The notes: generated from the letters alone by a model not told the origin. Positions 1-11,882 are shown, numbered from the stretch's first letter. The stretch: 64,000 bases of DNA from Datisca glomerata (GCA_003255025.1 QANY01013411.1:62001-126000); one strand, 5' to 3'. Numbers and translations: made by a program.

Positions 1-320
1 CTTAAGTTTAGAAAATGAACTTAACTCCTTAGGAGCTAAATGTCGTATAATGGACGTGAGTTCTCAGAAGAAAATAGGGCCATGAGTCTAGAAAATGAAT
101 TCAGGTCCTTGAGAGCTAAATATCCTACAATAGATGTGGGTTCTTAGAAGGAAATAGGGCCTCTGAATTCCGGAAATGAACTTCAGTGCTTGAGCGCTAA
201 TCACCCTACAATGGGAGTGAGTTCTCAGAAGGAAATTAAGAACTTGAATTCCAAAGCGAATTCAAGTCCTTAGAACTAAATGTCCTACAATGGACAAAAA
301 GTCTCAAAAGGAAAGGAAGC
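1..320 (+). repeat. Tandem repeat, 80-bp unit, four copies
   Basis: Four degenerate direct copies follow each other with an 80-bp step: the block around 'gaaaatgaa' recurs near 11, 91, 171 and 251. Each unit also carries 'cctacaatgg' and 'tctcagaaggaaat'. The reverse complement aligns with the 79-bp repeat at 21330-21810, and a shorter relative sits at 38735-38895. I read it as the non-coding 3' tandem repeat of a Tat-type gypsy element whose coding part lies left of the window. Confidence 0.85.
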
Positions 321-658
321 ATCATAAGCTCTGCAACACTGAACATAAGCCGAAACATTTTAGATCGATAAATTGAAAATTTCAAGTGGATCCACCAATG
401 ACTTCACTTAGAAAGTCAAAAGTAAGCATTTGCTAAGTGATTTTAAACGGATCCTACTTAAAAAACTTTTCAAGTAACCCAAAACGGATTTCGCTTGGGA
501 AATCAAATTAAATTTTCCTAAGTGTTTCTAACGGAGAATCTTTTGTAAAAGATTCAGGACGTAATCCCTTAAGAAAAGTAAATATTTTCCAAGTATTCTT
601 GAACAAAATCCTACTTGGAAAATATTTCTCAAGAATCAAAGAAAAAGTTTTCTCAACT

Positions 659-714
659 GTTTCTAAACGGTGCTCACTTAAAAAGTGTTTCTAAACGGTG
701 CTCACTTAAAAAGT
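659..714 (+). repeat. 28-bp perfect direct duplication
   Basis: The segment starting 'gtttctaaacggtgctcac' occurs at 659 and again at 687, back to back. Related but diverged motifs (aacgg followed by ctactt or gctcac) recur at about 445-545, so this is the freshest unit of an older irregular array. Confidence 0.85.
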
Positions 715-1054
715 GTTTCAATTGAATTAAAAAGCAGATTTCTAAGCAGAAAAAGTAAGGATACAAAACCCTCTGGGGAAGATATTACCCAAAGCGGGAC
801 AGTAAATTCTGTGAGAAACGTTCAGAGCAATAAAAGTAGAAGTAGAAGTAAAGGAAACAGAGCTGGAGAAAACCATAAAAGGAAAAGGACTTTTCATTAA
901 ATTTGAAGAATTAAAAAAAGAAGGAAATCATGCAGAAGTAAAGAAAATTACAAAAACAACTACAAAAGAAAAGTTCATTAATCAACAGTGATATGCTCCC
1001 GGAGGTTAGCAGCTGGGGGAACAATCAACGCTTTAGTTGAGGATTCAACGGGAA

Positions 1055-4000
1055 TGTAATATCTAGTATTTATTATCTGTATTAAAACTTTAAAGGTAAG
1101 ATTAAATTAGATTGAATGTTTATCTTATTCTTTTACAAACATGAGAAAGTTTTTTATTAGATTGCACTTTAAATTGTTATCAGATCAATATAGATTAACG
1201 TAAATAACATTAAGATATAAATTTATTGCATATATTTAAGGAAATGATTATGCTGTCTTAAAAATTAATATGAATATAAAAAATTTAGATACAATATTAT
1301 AATCAAATCGAATAGCTTAAAGAGATGAATTTAACAGTACTTTTGATTTGTCAATTGAAACTAAGATGAAAAAGATATATCAACACAAAAATATTACTAA
1401 TTCAAGAAATATTGTAATTTAGTATAAAGATATTTTAGTCAAAAAATAGAGAAAATTCTATTGACATGCCAGGAGTTTCATCAAACAACTATCACATCCC
1501 TGTAGATATAAAAATTTCTTTTACACCCTCCGTGGTTTTTCATCATGTACACTACACCCTTCAGAGGGCATTTCTCCGTTCAAGTAAGACCAAGTGAGAA
1601 CAAATTACTTAAATACACCAACTTATTTAATTTGGTCTCTCATCTCCTTATATTCGAAACCCCTCCTTTGAAATCATCTCCTTCCTTCCTTCATTCTGAT
1701 TCTTCCACTTGAAACACTAGAGACCCGTTGCGATTCTTCCACAGCAAACCCCGTTTTGATTCTTCCATAATAACACCAAGAAACGGATGTGAGAATAAAA
1801 TTGGTCAACATGAAAAAGACACCCAACAACCATAAATATCTTAAATTGGCAGTTTTTTTTAAGAAGATTTCAACTGTCTTCCATCAGGCCAAGTACTTAA
1901 TTGAAAAGAAAAACAGAGTAATTGGTTTTTTGTCATCCACACACTGTCCAAATGAGCAAAAGACGTCACTTCCTCCAAATTCCTTCAATCCCTTATTCAA
2001 TCTCACCAAACTCCATTTTCTTCTTCTCCTCCAGACTCATTAGAAAAAGACGCACTTCCTCAGTGAAAATCAAAGGGCAGTCCAGATTTTCCAATTAATG
2101 CAAAATAATTAAAGTCCACTTCAGACTTCGGGCATTTTATCCATGAGTTGGTGAAAATCAAATGGGAAAAATACAGGAGAAAAAATCCACTGTTAAGGGG
2201 AAAGAAACCCGCTCGACGAAAGGGGAAAGAAACCACCCACCGCTCGCAGCCATCCACCCGCACAGCTCCGGCTCCACCTGTAGCTCCTAGTTCCTCCGAT
2301 TTCTGAATTTGTGAAGAAAAGGGTAAAAAATGTTAATAGAATTTACTTTTGAGTGGTTGTATGATTGTCTTTTAATGATATTTTAAGAGAAAAAGTGTGA
2401 GTGTCATACTAAAAATGATATAAAGGTTGGATATAGTTTTTAAAATTAGAGGAGGTGTGACATTTAATAAAATTAAAAGAGATGTTCATAGATTTTTTTT
2501 TAAAAATATATAAAAATAAATAAAAAAAAGAAGTAAGGAGGTGCCGTATAAGGTTTTGAGGGGAGAGAGAAAGAGAAAAAGAAGGAAGAGAGAAAAATAG
2601 TTACTGAAAACTTTAATTAATGATATCTTTTTTTTATAGTTCGATCATGATAATTTTAGTATCAACGAAAAGCTCTCGTCGTCAGCTTTCTATCAAGACT
2701 AGTTTTATGGCGATCTCACCACCGTTTCATCTGCAGCAAAGTAACAAATTTTCAGCCGGCGATGTTTTTTATCGTCTGGTGACTTTCTGGCCAGCCACCG
2801 CCATTAACCGACTTTCCCTCATCACCCTCTTCCAATTCCACCCTACGTCGAGCCTTAGTTCCTTCGTTTGAATATCGAAATGATTAGATGTTATAAAAAA
2901 ACTTTGGAATTCAGCTTTGAATATTTCTGAAGTACCCGTTCTAAACAAATGTCATTTTTGGACTCATTTCATCACCATCACGCATTTGCACTTCTTGTGT
3001 TCAAATTGGGCAGTGTATGAATAAGTGGCCGAAATGCTCATAAGATCTCAAAATTTCAAATCTACCTTAGAAGTTTAAATAATAAATATCATTATGTTTG
3101 GATGCTACATAGGTGTTGGAGCAAAATGGATGCAAGTTGAAATCTATTACATTAATTTGACCTTCTAAAAATTAAAGTTTTTTTAGTTGATTATTTAAGC
3201 TACATTGAATTCAAGTTAAATAAAATTTTATACATACTTAAATGATTGACATATTCTGAAAAATTATAATGGGTGATTCTATGTCATAGTGTTTTTATTT
3301 ATTTCTTTGTAAGTGAATTTCACCCATGTGATGATTTAATTGTGTTTGAATTATTGTATATTATTGTATTGTTCATGATGTGTGTGTGTGTGCGCGTGTT
3401 ATATTCCTTATGGTACTGAATGAGAATATTTATACACTAACACGTTAATGTTTGTAAAATCAAATAATAAATAAATGAATAAATATTTAAAAGACTAGGT
3501 GTATGTTTATGGCATTAAATGAGTGAGTGGAAAATGAGATGCGGGAGACCGGAAAACCTGACAATGTTTAATGGTTAATGATAAATGTTAATATTAATGA
3601 ATGATTGTTTGACTTATCCAGCGATACTATCAAGGATCTGGTAGTCAAACATGTTTCTGTAATAATGACTCATTGTCTCTGATTGGTTAAACATTACACA
3701 AGTGAGCTCGCGAATAATATAAAGAAAAGAATACAATGAAAAATGGAAAGATATCTAAAGTAAAGAAAAGTATGTGACAAAAATTTTACAGCATGTAGTG
3801 AAAAATGTAAAGCTAAAGTAAAGAAAATATTGTAAAAATGATATATACAAATATATATCAAACACAATGCTTATTATTAATATTTTAAATGGAATTGGAT
3901 GCGCATGTATTTGTTATGTATGTGGAAAATTTTGCTTATTGAGTATATGGTGTTGACTGTAACGGGTCTGGTTAGGCGTTCTTGAATGTGATGAAAAATT

Positions 4001-4294
4001 GAGTTTTATTAATTAGTTGAGTAACTTATTTTTTATAGTTGAGTAACTTATTTTTTAAAGTTGATTTTAGTTTTTTATTCATGAAAGATCTTTGAAATAT
4101 TATTTAAGCTTAATGAAGTTTTTATACAAATTTTCGATCTTAAATTTTAGAAACGTGTTTTGAGTTTTTCTCTAATAAATTTGTTGTTTCATTAGAAACC
4201 GCAAAGCAATTAATTTAAAAGAAAAATTTGGCCTAGCTTCCACAACATTAAGTAATTTATCGAAGTAACTTTAGTCGACCTTCGGAATGTTACA
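1055..4294 (+). mobile_element. 5' LTR of a decayed Ty3/gypsy element (chromovirus-like), with insertion
   Basis: The LTR starts TGTAATATC and ends ATGTTACA, giving the short inverted TG...CA ends of an LTR, and is followed directly by an initiator-Met-tRNA primer site at 4298. Segments 1055-1440 and 2498-3690 match the second LTR at 7554-9097 collinearly, for example 'attaagatataaatttattg' and 'aagactaggtgtatgttta'. Without the inserted 1.06 kb the LTR is about 2.2 kb. A GA-rich stretch and a pyrimidine-rich stretch near 2560-2830 may be the promoter/leader part. The TGTAATATC ends and the PBS fit the Tekay/Del chromovirus style, but lineage is uncertain because pol is ruined. Confidence 0.8.
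1440..2497. mobile_element. ~1.06-kb insertion in the 5' LTR, non-autonomous, class unknown
   Basis: The 3' LTR runs continuously through 'tattttagttt' to 'aaaatatataaaaataaat' (about 7935-7965), while the 5' LTR carries about 1.06 kb at this point. The insert starts with 'cacatccctg' and 'acaccctccgtgg' motifs and ends with 'aggaggtgtgac', which is weakly the reverse complement of the start, so degenerate terminal inverted repeats are possible. No transposase is seen. It contains a pyrimidine-rich region (1620-2040) that could be captured genic or promoter sequence. Target duplication cannot be fixed because both flanks are A/T runs. Confidence 0.6.
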
Positions 4295-7200
4295 GTTTGG
4301 TATCAGAGCTCAAGGTTTTAAGATTTTGTAGACTTTTAAAAGATATTATTTTAAAGTGATTTTTGGAAAGTCTGTGCCAGAAATTAGAGTGTTATAAAGT
4401 GTGTGTAATTTGTGTCAATTCATTGTATGTTTCTTTAAAGTTTTTGTTGGTGTGTAGATGAATATCTATGAGACCAAAATGAACAATTTTTTTATTTATG
4501 ATTTTTACGATTTGAAGAAAAATGAAGTTTGATTATATCTATGGTTAATAATTACACGCGATGAAGTATATTGGTGATCGTAGATTTTGAGCTCTGTATT
4601 TCCACTACAGAAATGCCTTACATCTTTGATGAGACATTAAGTCTGGTGAAGTCTCAATTTATGAATAAGGGGCATTGAAAGCACTCTTAGTCTTTTGGCG
4701 ACCCATGACGTTAATGTGATAATTAGCATGGTTTAGTACTTTCTGTAACATAAATGTGAGGTGATTACAACCCTCTTGTAAACTTTAATTGAACTTCAGA
4801 GTTTAGATCTTATGGTCTCACCTTAAACCTGACATATTTTGTAAGTCGGGCCTCTGATGGATAATGTGAGTTTGAGATCTCCTAACAAATGGATACTTGA
4901 AAATAAAAAATGTTTATAAGGACAACAAGATTATTTGAAGCTGCCCAGGAATCTTATTTGAAAATCTAATAAGATTACCATCAGATTGTTAGATCAAGAC
5001 TCGTATTCGAAGTATCACTTGACATACACTAAGGACTATAACACCTTATTGTATGGTGCTAGAGGAATTTAGTGAGATTAAGGAGAAATTATAAGATTTG
5101 AAGGATAAAAGATTTATATGATTTAATGTTTCATCTTTCTATACACCTATTTTATTCATGAAAAAGAATGATGGACCCGTTAGATTCTACCTTGACTATA
5201 AGGGACCTAATAAATTCTTTGTAAAGAATAAGAACTCAGTTTTGGGAATATTTTGACCAACTACAAGGTGCTTAAGAGTTTTCAAAGTTCGACCGTTAGA
5301 TAGAAAAAGAAGAAGAAGAAGAAAAAGAAAGTGGGGGATTGACAACTTAAATTAAGTCAAAGAGAATTTACTTAGATTTGCATGTGTTGTGCATATATGA
5401 AAGTTATCATTGTTTAAACTTCGGATAACCTTATGAAATTGACATGTATAAAAGATTTTGTAGTTATATATCATGGAAGGACACATGGTATAATTTTTGG
5501 AAATGTTTTTTATTATAAGACGCATAAAATTGTTATCCTCATTTTATGGGGAAGAGGAAATGGACTTATAAGAAGGTTCATGAGGCTAGATATGATAAGT
5601 TAACTGTAAGGAGGTTTTGTTGTTGATTTGAATAAATCACGTGATTGTTGTTATATTTGAGACATAGTTATATTTGAAACCTAACTTTTCAAAGTTGGAA
5701 TGATACTATTAACAAGAGTTGGAAACTGATGTTTGAGAAACTATATTCTGTTTATGTTCAGCAAATTGGTAGAGTTGAATATTTGTGTATATTCTTGAGT
5801 AAGACATCGTCGTTCTTGTCAATAGTAGGTGACCTTAGTCTAGAATTTGGGATGAACATTAGATCACTTAAGTGTTGATTTTATAAATGAATATTAGTTA
5901 TGTGGAACTAGTTATTAGTATTTATTAGATTTTAACTTTGGGGCGTGCACAACGTATTGATATAAAAATTTTATAAGATTGGAATATGATTGAGTAAGTT
6001 TAACAAGGATTCATAATGGATGAGTCCTAGATTTTTCTTCTTCAATATTTATAGAGGTGTATTATGATTTTTGCTGGTTTGATTGGAATGCGAAAGTCTC
6101 ACTTAAGAACCAAATGGTTAATTCAAGTTTATTGATTGTGGTACTAGATATCTTATGAAGTTTGAAAGGATTGTTAGTAGGGTTAAATTGAGTGCTTAGT
6201 TTGCATTTGGAACAGGCAAGATTTGAATTTAAAAATAAAAATCCTACGAAGTTCATGTTGGTATTCACATATGTGAATGTAGTCCTTATGCTATTATTGG
6301 GCTATGAAGTTAACAAGTTTTGAGATTGTGATCCAAAGGTGAATGGGCATACCTTTTATGGGTAATTATTTTCTTGATTGGTAGTCGAGATTATCATGTT
6401 CATGGATCATATTGCAATACACTTTGTATTAAGGTACATGCGAATTTTGTTTTGGAGATAAAGAGACCTACCGGTACTTATATGTGATGGTTACTTATAT
6501 GTGATGGTTGATGATACACTTGAAGGAAGTATGATTGGGATATACTATGTAACCAAGTATGTGTATTGTGTTGAAAAAATATGAATGGTTGTAATTATTA
6601 TTCATTTAACATTTGGAATTATTGAGGATATGAACTAGGTACCATGACTAAGATTATGTGAGGGTTGGATATATAATTAAAAAATTTGAATGATGTGATA
6701 ATGATGGTGGATTAACAAAAATTGTATGGTGAATAGAGGTTACAAACTACTATAATTGGGTATCATGAGATTTTTTCTTGGTATGTATTTATACTTAGAA
6801 TTGAAATTTTCTCAGAACCATTTCATATGAAATCATAAGGTTGTTAGGTTGATGTCTGTAAGTCCATGTGATCATTGTAATAGGATTACAATGGGGCTTA
6901 TGGTTACTCTTTTTAGGGAGTGAGGTGATAATGTGAATTTACTTGATGTTGTAGCTTAATCAAATTATGGGTTAACTGTTTGTTGAAATCTGATAAGACT
7001 GTGATTAAGTTAGAATTTGAACTTTAAGCGTTTAAGAGCTAGAAGTAATTGGATTATTTGGAAGACCAAGTTGAATAATGATCAAGGTACAATACAACTG
7101 GACGTCTGACTGATAATTTGGAAGTTATTCAATTAGTTATATATATGTAAGATTTATGGGCCTTGATCGTTAAGTATGCATAGACTTTTCATATCTAATG

Positions 7201-7553
7201 ATGGATAAATTAGCAAGGTTGCAAGTAATTTTGGATGTAACAAAAATCAAATTCAGCCAAGTTGGCCGAGATGAGTTTATTGGGATGAAAGATATGGATA
7301 ATTCTAGTACGGCAAGCATGTTGATACATATTTTGTGATTTATAGTTTTATGTAAAAAGATAATGGAGCTAATGAAAATTTAGATAAAATTTAATTGTGA
7401 TTGTGGTATCTTAAGATAAAAAGGATATCATATTTTCCCACTAATGAAGCACCATTTTTGGAAAGTGTGTTGACACTGTGGAGAAATTGAAATGATAAAG
7501 AAATATGGGAATTGGTAAATTTCGGGGATGAACTTTTTTCAATTATGGAGGAA
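4295..7553 (+). pseudogene. Internal region of the Ty3/gypsy element, RT remnant, heavily decayed
   Basis: Only one protein domain is convincingly readable. At about 5065-5240 a broken frame gives an N-terminal reverse transcriptase segment: an acidic/basic helix (EEFSEIKEKL), then LFMKKNDG, VRFYLDYKGPNK and VKNKNS, matching the 'F-V-K-K-K-D-G...D-Y-R-x-L-N-K...' signature of gypsy RTs. The catalytic YxDD is not found. The rest has stops in all frames, consistent with great age; a GAA-rich tract at 5308-5340 and an 18-bp duplication near 6475-6510 are local changes. The last bases before the 3' LTR (ggggatgaac, then purine-rich gatggaggaat-like sequence) look like a polypurine tract. Gag, protease and integrase are not identifiable by eye. 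Confidence 0.6.
4298..4309 (+). other. Primer binding site, initiator Met tRNA
   Basis: TGGTATCAGAGC lies three bases after the LTR end (ACA at 4294). This is the standard complement to the 3' end of plant initiator Met tRNA and fixes element polarity as plus. Confidence 0.85.
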
Positions 7554-9097
7554 TTTAATATCCCGAGTATTTATTAACCGTATTAAAACTCCAAGGGTAA
7601 TATTCGAGTGAGATTGAATGATTATCCTATTATTTTAGGCAATGTGAAAGTTTCTTATTGGATCGTAGTTTAAGTTATAATCAGATGAGTGCAAATTAAT
7701 GTGAATAACATTAAGATATAAATTTATTGTCTATTATTAAAGAAATGACGATGGTGTCCTTAAAGACTAATATGAATGTAAATTTTTTATATGCAATATT
7801 GTATTCAAATCAAAAAGTTTGAAGAGATGAATTTTTTTAACGGTATTTTTTATTTGCCAATTAGAGTTATCATGAAAAAGATACATCAAGTCAATGATAT
7901 TACTAATTAAGAAAATATTATAAATTTAGTATTAAGATATTTTAGTTTAAAAATATATAAAAATAAATAAATAAAAAGAAGTAAGGAGGAACAAAATAGG
8001 GTTTTGAGGGAGGAGAGAGAAAGGGAAAAAGAAGGAAGAGAGAGAGAAAGGGAAAAAGAAGGAAGAGAGAGAAAGGAAAAGGGATAAATAGTTGCCAGAA
8101 AATTTAACAGGTGATATCTTTCTCTCTGGTGATCTGATCATGACGATTTTAGTATCAATAGAAAGCTCTCGTCGTCAGCTTTCTATCAAGATCAGTTTTA
8201 TGGCCATCAAAGCACCGACACATCTGTAGCAAAGAAAAAAATTTTGGCTGGTGACGTGTTCTGTCGTCCGACAACTTTTTTGACCAGCCATCGCCATTAA
8301 GCGACTTCCCTCATCACCATGTTCCACTTTCACCCTACGTCTAGCCTTAGTTCCTTCCTTTAAATGCAAAAATTGTTAAATATTATTAGAAAGTTTGGAA
8401 ATCAGATCCGGATATCTCTGACATAACAATTCGAAATGAATATCATTTTTGGACTCCCACAGTCACCATCTACGTATTGGTACTTCTTTTATTCAGATTG
8501 GGCATCGTATGGGTAAGTGACCGAAATGCTCCTAAGATCTCAAAATTTCAAATTTGTCTTAAGAAGTTTGAATGATAAATATCATTACGTTTGGGTGTTA
8601 CATAGGTGTTGGGGAAAAATCGATGCAAGTTGGAATCTATTACATTAATTGGACCTTTTGAAAATTAAGAATTTTTGAGTTTGATTGTTTAAGCTACTTT
8701 AAATTCGAGGTAAGTAAAATTTTATGCATACTTAAATGATTGACATACTTAGGACCATTATTGTGAGTGATTCTATGTTGTAGTGATTTTATTTATTTCT
8801 TTGTAAGTGAATTTCACTGATGTGATGATTTAATTGTGATTGAATTCTTGATTGTATATTATCTTGTTGTTCATGATGTGTGTGTGTGTATATATATATA
8901 TATTCCTTATGATACTTAATGAGACTATGTATACACTTATACGTTAAGGATTGTAAAATGAAATAATAAATAAATGCATAAATATTTAAAAGACTAGGTG
9001 TATGTTTATGCCATGAATGATCATTTGGCTTGTTTAACAATACTACCAAAAATCTGATAGTCAAACGTTTTTCTGTAATAATGATCCACTGCCTCTA
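7554..9097 (+). mobile_element. 3' LTR of the same Ty3/gypsy element, truncated
   Basis: Starts TTTAATATCCCG (first TG mutated to TT) after a purine-rich tract and follows the 5' LTR through 'caaacgtttttctgtaataatga'. Homology stops at about 9097, so the last ~600 bp (equivalent of 3690-4294) are missing. It lacks the insertion seen in the 5' LTR. A GT/TA microsatellite at 8876-8903 corresponds to a GT/GC one at 3379-3399. Short ORFs in it are chance products of GA-rich sequence. Confidence 0.8.
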
Positions 9098-9715
9098 TCA
9101 AGGTAGAAGTGGGAGACTTGTGGCTATCAGATCTCGTATAATAACCACCAGAGGAAGAGTGTGGGAAGAAGATGGAGGAGAGGCTTCTTCCGCTCGTTAG
9201 AACTGTCAGCCCTTGTGCGTAGCCCCCTCATCCTTTGATAATGGTAAAATAGAATTGTTCTACTGTCCGTAAATACTCTAAATCAGACGAAGAACCTTCC
9301 TCGGTAGTAGCCTCTTTGCGGGACGGTGAAGCAAAGGAAAAATGAGGAATATGGATGGCTATGGGAATGAACTCAACTTGGTCGAAAACAACTTTCATAG
9401 TTAGGTCTAGCAGTGAGTTCCAATCACGGATTGCAGCGTGATAGGCTCCGACAAGGCGGGTAACTCTGTATTCACGAAATAGATTTCAGTTATGAAATGC
9501 ATAACAATAAGAAAAATATAGAGAAAGAAAGAAAACAGAGGAAGAGGTAGAAAGGGGCTAAGACAAGGACAATAACTGAAAGTTCTCCATTTCTGAGACT
9601 TTGGCCAGCGACCATCACCGCCCATTCCCCAGACCAGAAGAACGTCTATGTCCAATCCATTGTTTCCCTTGAGAGGTTTTTTATTAACCATCCCTTTTTG
9701 TCATTTCTGGGGAAA
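9098..9715. other. Unassigned segment between two elements
   Basis: About 620 bp with no clear relation to either neighbour. Base composition is less AT-rich than the surroundings. A minus-strand frame of 94 codons (9407-9691) begins with a plausible peptide (KGNNGLDIDVLLVWGMGG) and could contain an exon followed by pyrimidine-rich sequence, but I recognise no family. It may be a host gene scrap or the remainder of the element interrupted at 1055. Confidence 0.3.
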
Positions 9716-9782
9716 GCGTAGTATTTTCCGGAAATGAACTTCAGTGAAATGAAGCGTAGTATTTTATTAACCATCCCTTTTT
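9716..9782. other. Complex repair junction with templated filler
   Basis: Pieces of nearby and distant sequence are stitched together. A 12-base motif (gcgtagtatttt) occurs at 9716-9727 and 9754-9765. A 21-base segment ending in ...attaaccatcccttttt occurs at 9679-9699 and 9762-9782. Between them, 9726-9746 is an exact 21-base match to 168-188 in the tandem repeat at the window start. The copia LTR begins, truncated, immediately after. This is the signature of double-strand-break repair with template switching. Confidence 0.7.
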
Positions 9783-9964
9783 CTCAATCATTGGCTATTC
9801 TAACAGATTTTTTATTATTTGGCAATTGATTTGTATTTAATTTTATTCTTTCATTTTTATGTATAAAAATGTCTATCTTTTTACTATTGCTTAAGTGAAA
9901 TTCCTTCAAGCCAAGTTACTGTGTATCTTCTTTTTCTTCCTCCTCTATTATACTCTGTATTTCA
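9783..9964 (+). mobile_element. 5' LTR of Ty1/copia element A, truncated to its last ~180 bp
   Basis: Aligns with the end of the 3' LTR at 14809-15257, e.g. 'ttaagtgaaattcctt' and 'ttatactctgtatttca'. The first ~265 bp are missing, removed at the repair junction just upstream. The end at ...TTTCA is set by the primer site that follows. Confidence 0.85.
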
Positions 9965-9967
9965 AGT

Positions 9968-9980
9968 TGGTATCAGAGCC
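9968..9980 (+). other. Primer binding site, initiator Met tRNA (copia A)
   Basis: TGGTATCAGAGCC, three bases after the 5' LTR end. Confidence 0.9.
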
Positions 9981-10147
9981 AGTCTCCATGACAACTACTT
10001 TAGGAGCAAACGACAACACAACAGCCAATCCTGATATTAATCATATTGCAAATGCAAACCCAGTAAATCAAGCTCAAAATACTCCTAGCTCTAGCAATAC
10101 GACTGTCCAAAATCCTTTTCAAAACCAAATCCCCCCCCCCCCCCCCC

Positions 10148-10157
10148 NNNNNNNNNN
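10148..10157. other. 10-N assembly gap in a poly-C tract
   Basis: Ten N between C-runs. The true length of the homopolymer, and the proline run it would encode in gag, is unknown. Confidence 0.95.
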
Positions 10158-10680
10158 CCCCCCCCCCCCGCCCCCCGCCGGCTCAACATGTTACGCAACA
10201 ATATGATAACCATTTCCATTCGTCTGGATAGGAACAATGATATGTTCTAGAAGTCTCATATTCTTTCCATTGGTACGAGCTTATGATTTAGAACAGTACA
10301 CGTATGGTCTTCCTTTTCCTGGAAAATTGGTCCAAAATCCTCTTTGTGCCACAGTAAGCAGTTACCTCAGAGTCCCCTTTCATTATTAATCTAGCCTTTA
10401 TCAGTTGGAGGAGGACTAACTAGCATCTCATGAGCTGGCTACTTTCATCAATAACTCAATCCATGTTTGACTACATCGTGAGGTGTCAAAGCTCCCATAA
10501 AGTATGGAAAGCTCTCAAGAAAATCTTCATCTCCCAGTCCAATGCTCGTACACTACAACTCAGGTATCAACTCCAAACTGTTAAGAAATGAGTTTTAATT
10601 ATCAATGAATTCGTTATGAAGATGAAATCCATGGCAAATAATATGTGTGCCAGTGGGCAAATGATTGATGATGATGACCT

Positions 10681-11534
10681 GTTACTTTATTTCTTAAGAG
10701 GTTTAGGTAGTAAATATGATCATGTTGTAGTTCACATTACCTCTAGATATGAGTCTGTTACCCTTCAAGAAGCTCAATTCACGTTTCAAAGCCATGAAAT
10801 GAGACTTGAGCAGCTCAATAGCCCACTCACTAATATTCAAACTCCTATTGTTGATGTTGCAAGCTACAATCGAAATACTATAAATAGAGTTCAGTCTTAG
10901 GCACCCTACTCCAGAGGGAACACCAATTTTAGGGTAGGGAAGATGAAGAGGAAAAAACCCTTCCAGACCAATGTGCCAGATATTTATGCTTATAGTTGCT
11001 ATAGTCATTTTGACCATGATTTTCATCCTCAAGCTTCACCTCAGCAATAGACCCAAGGGTTCAGTTTTTCCTACAACCTCACACCAAGGTCCCTAGCTGC
11101 ATATGTTACTTTATTTTTAGGAGGTTTAGCTAGTAAATATGTTCATGTTGTAGTTCACCTTACCTCTAGATATGAGTATTTTACCCTTCAAGAAGCTCAA
11201 TTCATGTTTCAAAGCCATGAATTGAGACTTGAACAACTCAATAGCCCACTCACTGATATTCAAACTCCTACTGTCGATGTTGCAAGCTACAATCGAAATA
11301 CTACAAATAGAGTTCAGTATCAGGCACCCTACTCTAGAGGGAACACCAATTTTAGGGGTAGAGGAAGAGGCAGAGGAAGAAACCCTTCCAGCCCAATGTG
11401 CCAGATATTTATGCTTATAGTTGCTATAGTCATTTTGACCAAGATTTTCATCATCAAGCTTCACCTCAGCAATAGACCCAAGGGTTAAGTTCTGCCTACA
11501 ACCTCACACAAAGGTCCCTGGCTGCATATGTGAC
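10681..11534 (+). repeat. 424-bp tandem duplication inside copia A gag
   Basis: 'gttactttatt' begins copies at 10681 and 11105. Both copies run through 'agctacaatcgaaatacta' and 'acccaagggtt' to 'ctgcatatgt'. The copies differ by scattered substitutions, for example the first has a TAG where the second has TAT (10898 versus 11321), so the duplication is not recent. Confidence 0.9.
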
Positions 11535-11546
11535 CTAGTTGTCTCA

Positions 11547-11780
11547 ATGGATGACACCACTTCCTGGTTAATGGACAGTGGTGCCAATGCACATATCACT
11601 TCTGAGTTAGCCAATCTCTCCCTCAAGAATGACTATAAGGGTAAACAGAAACTAGCAGTGGGCAATGGTGAGCTTCTACATATCTCTGATGTTTGTAAAA
11701 CTCAAATCAAAAGTAAAAATCCTTCAATTAGTCTAACTCTTGAAGAGCTTTATGTGTACCTTCAGCCACCAAAAATCTAG
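11547..11780 (+). pseudogene. Copia A protease domain
   Basis: Reads MDDTTSWLMDSGANAHIT; the D-S-G-A aspartic protease motif is intact, and the following ...LSLKNDYKGKQKLAVGNGELLHIS matches the copia gag-pol protease strand order. A functional enzyme would cleave the gag-pol polyprotein. Frame ends in a stop at 11778, and the link to integrase is frameshifted. This domain order, protease before integrase and RT last, is what defines Ty1/copia. Confidence 0.8.
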
Positions 11781-11882
11781 TTAGTGTTTCTTAGCTTACT
11801 AAATCCAACCCTATATTAGTTATTTTTTAGTCCTCTCATTGTTTTGTACAGGACAAGCATACGAATGAGATTATTCTAAAGG

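Larger units (their letters stand above)
1..1054 (+). mobile_element. 3' non-coding end of a Tat-type Ty3/gypsy element (fragment)
   Basis: No reading frame here looks like a protein domain; the short ORF at 685-900 is lysine/serine-rich low complexity. The region holds the 80-bp repeat, then purine-rich sequence, and ends with a G-rich tract (agctggggga, 1011-1020) of the kind found as a polypurine tract just before a 3' LTR. The next element starts at 1055, so at most about 35 bp of an LTR follow. Assignment to the Tat lineage rests on the repeat shared with the minus-strand Tat element at 20-27 kb; it is an inference. Confidence 0.45.
9988..11534 (+). pseudogene. Copia A gag, broken and internally duplicated
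   Basis: Frame starts MTTTLGANDN at 9988, the first ATG after the primer site, with an Asn/Gln/Pro-rich N terminus as in many plant copia gags. A 10-N gap in a poly-C tract (10148-10157) breaks it. Gag-like sequence resumes with NEFVMKMKSMANNM...MIDDDDLLLYFLRGLG near 10604-10705, the 'retrotrans_gag' helical region (family: UBN2/copia-type capsid). The part coding LRLEQLNSPL and the basic RGRGRGRGRN RNA-binding tail is present twice because of a 424-bp tandem duplication. Several stops and frameshifts; no complete CCHC knuckle seen. Confidence 0.75.

Noticed and set aside
1..320. Regularly spaced repeat that could suggest a CRISPR array
   Set aside because: The whole 80-bp unit is repeated without unique spacers, and the sequence is clearly plant.
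9407..9691. Host gene on the minus strand
   Set aside because: One short frame, no recognisable family, no splice structure that can be supported.
9895..9987. In-frame ATG ahead of the copia A gag start
   Set aside because: It lies inside the LTR and crosses the primer site; the ATG at 9988 after the PBS is the better start.
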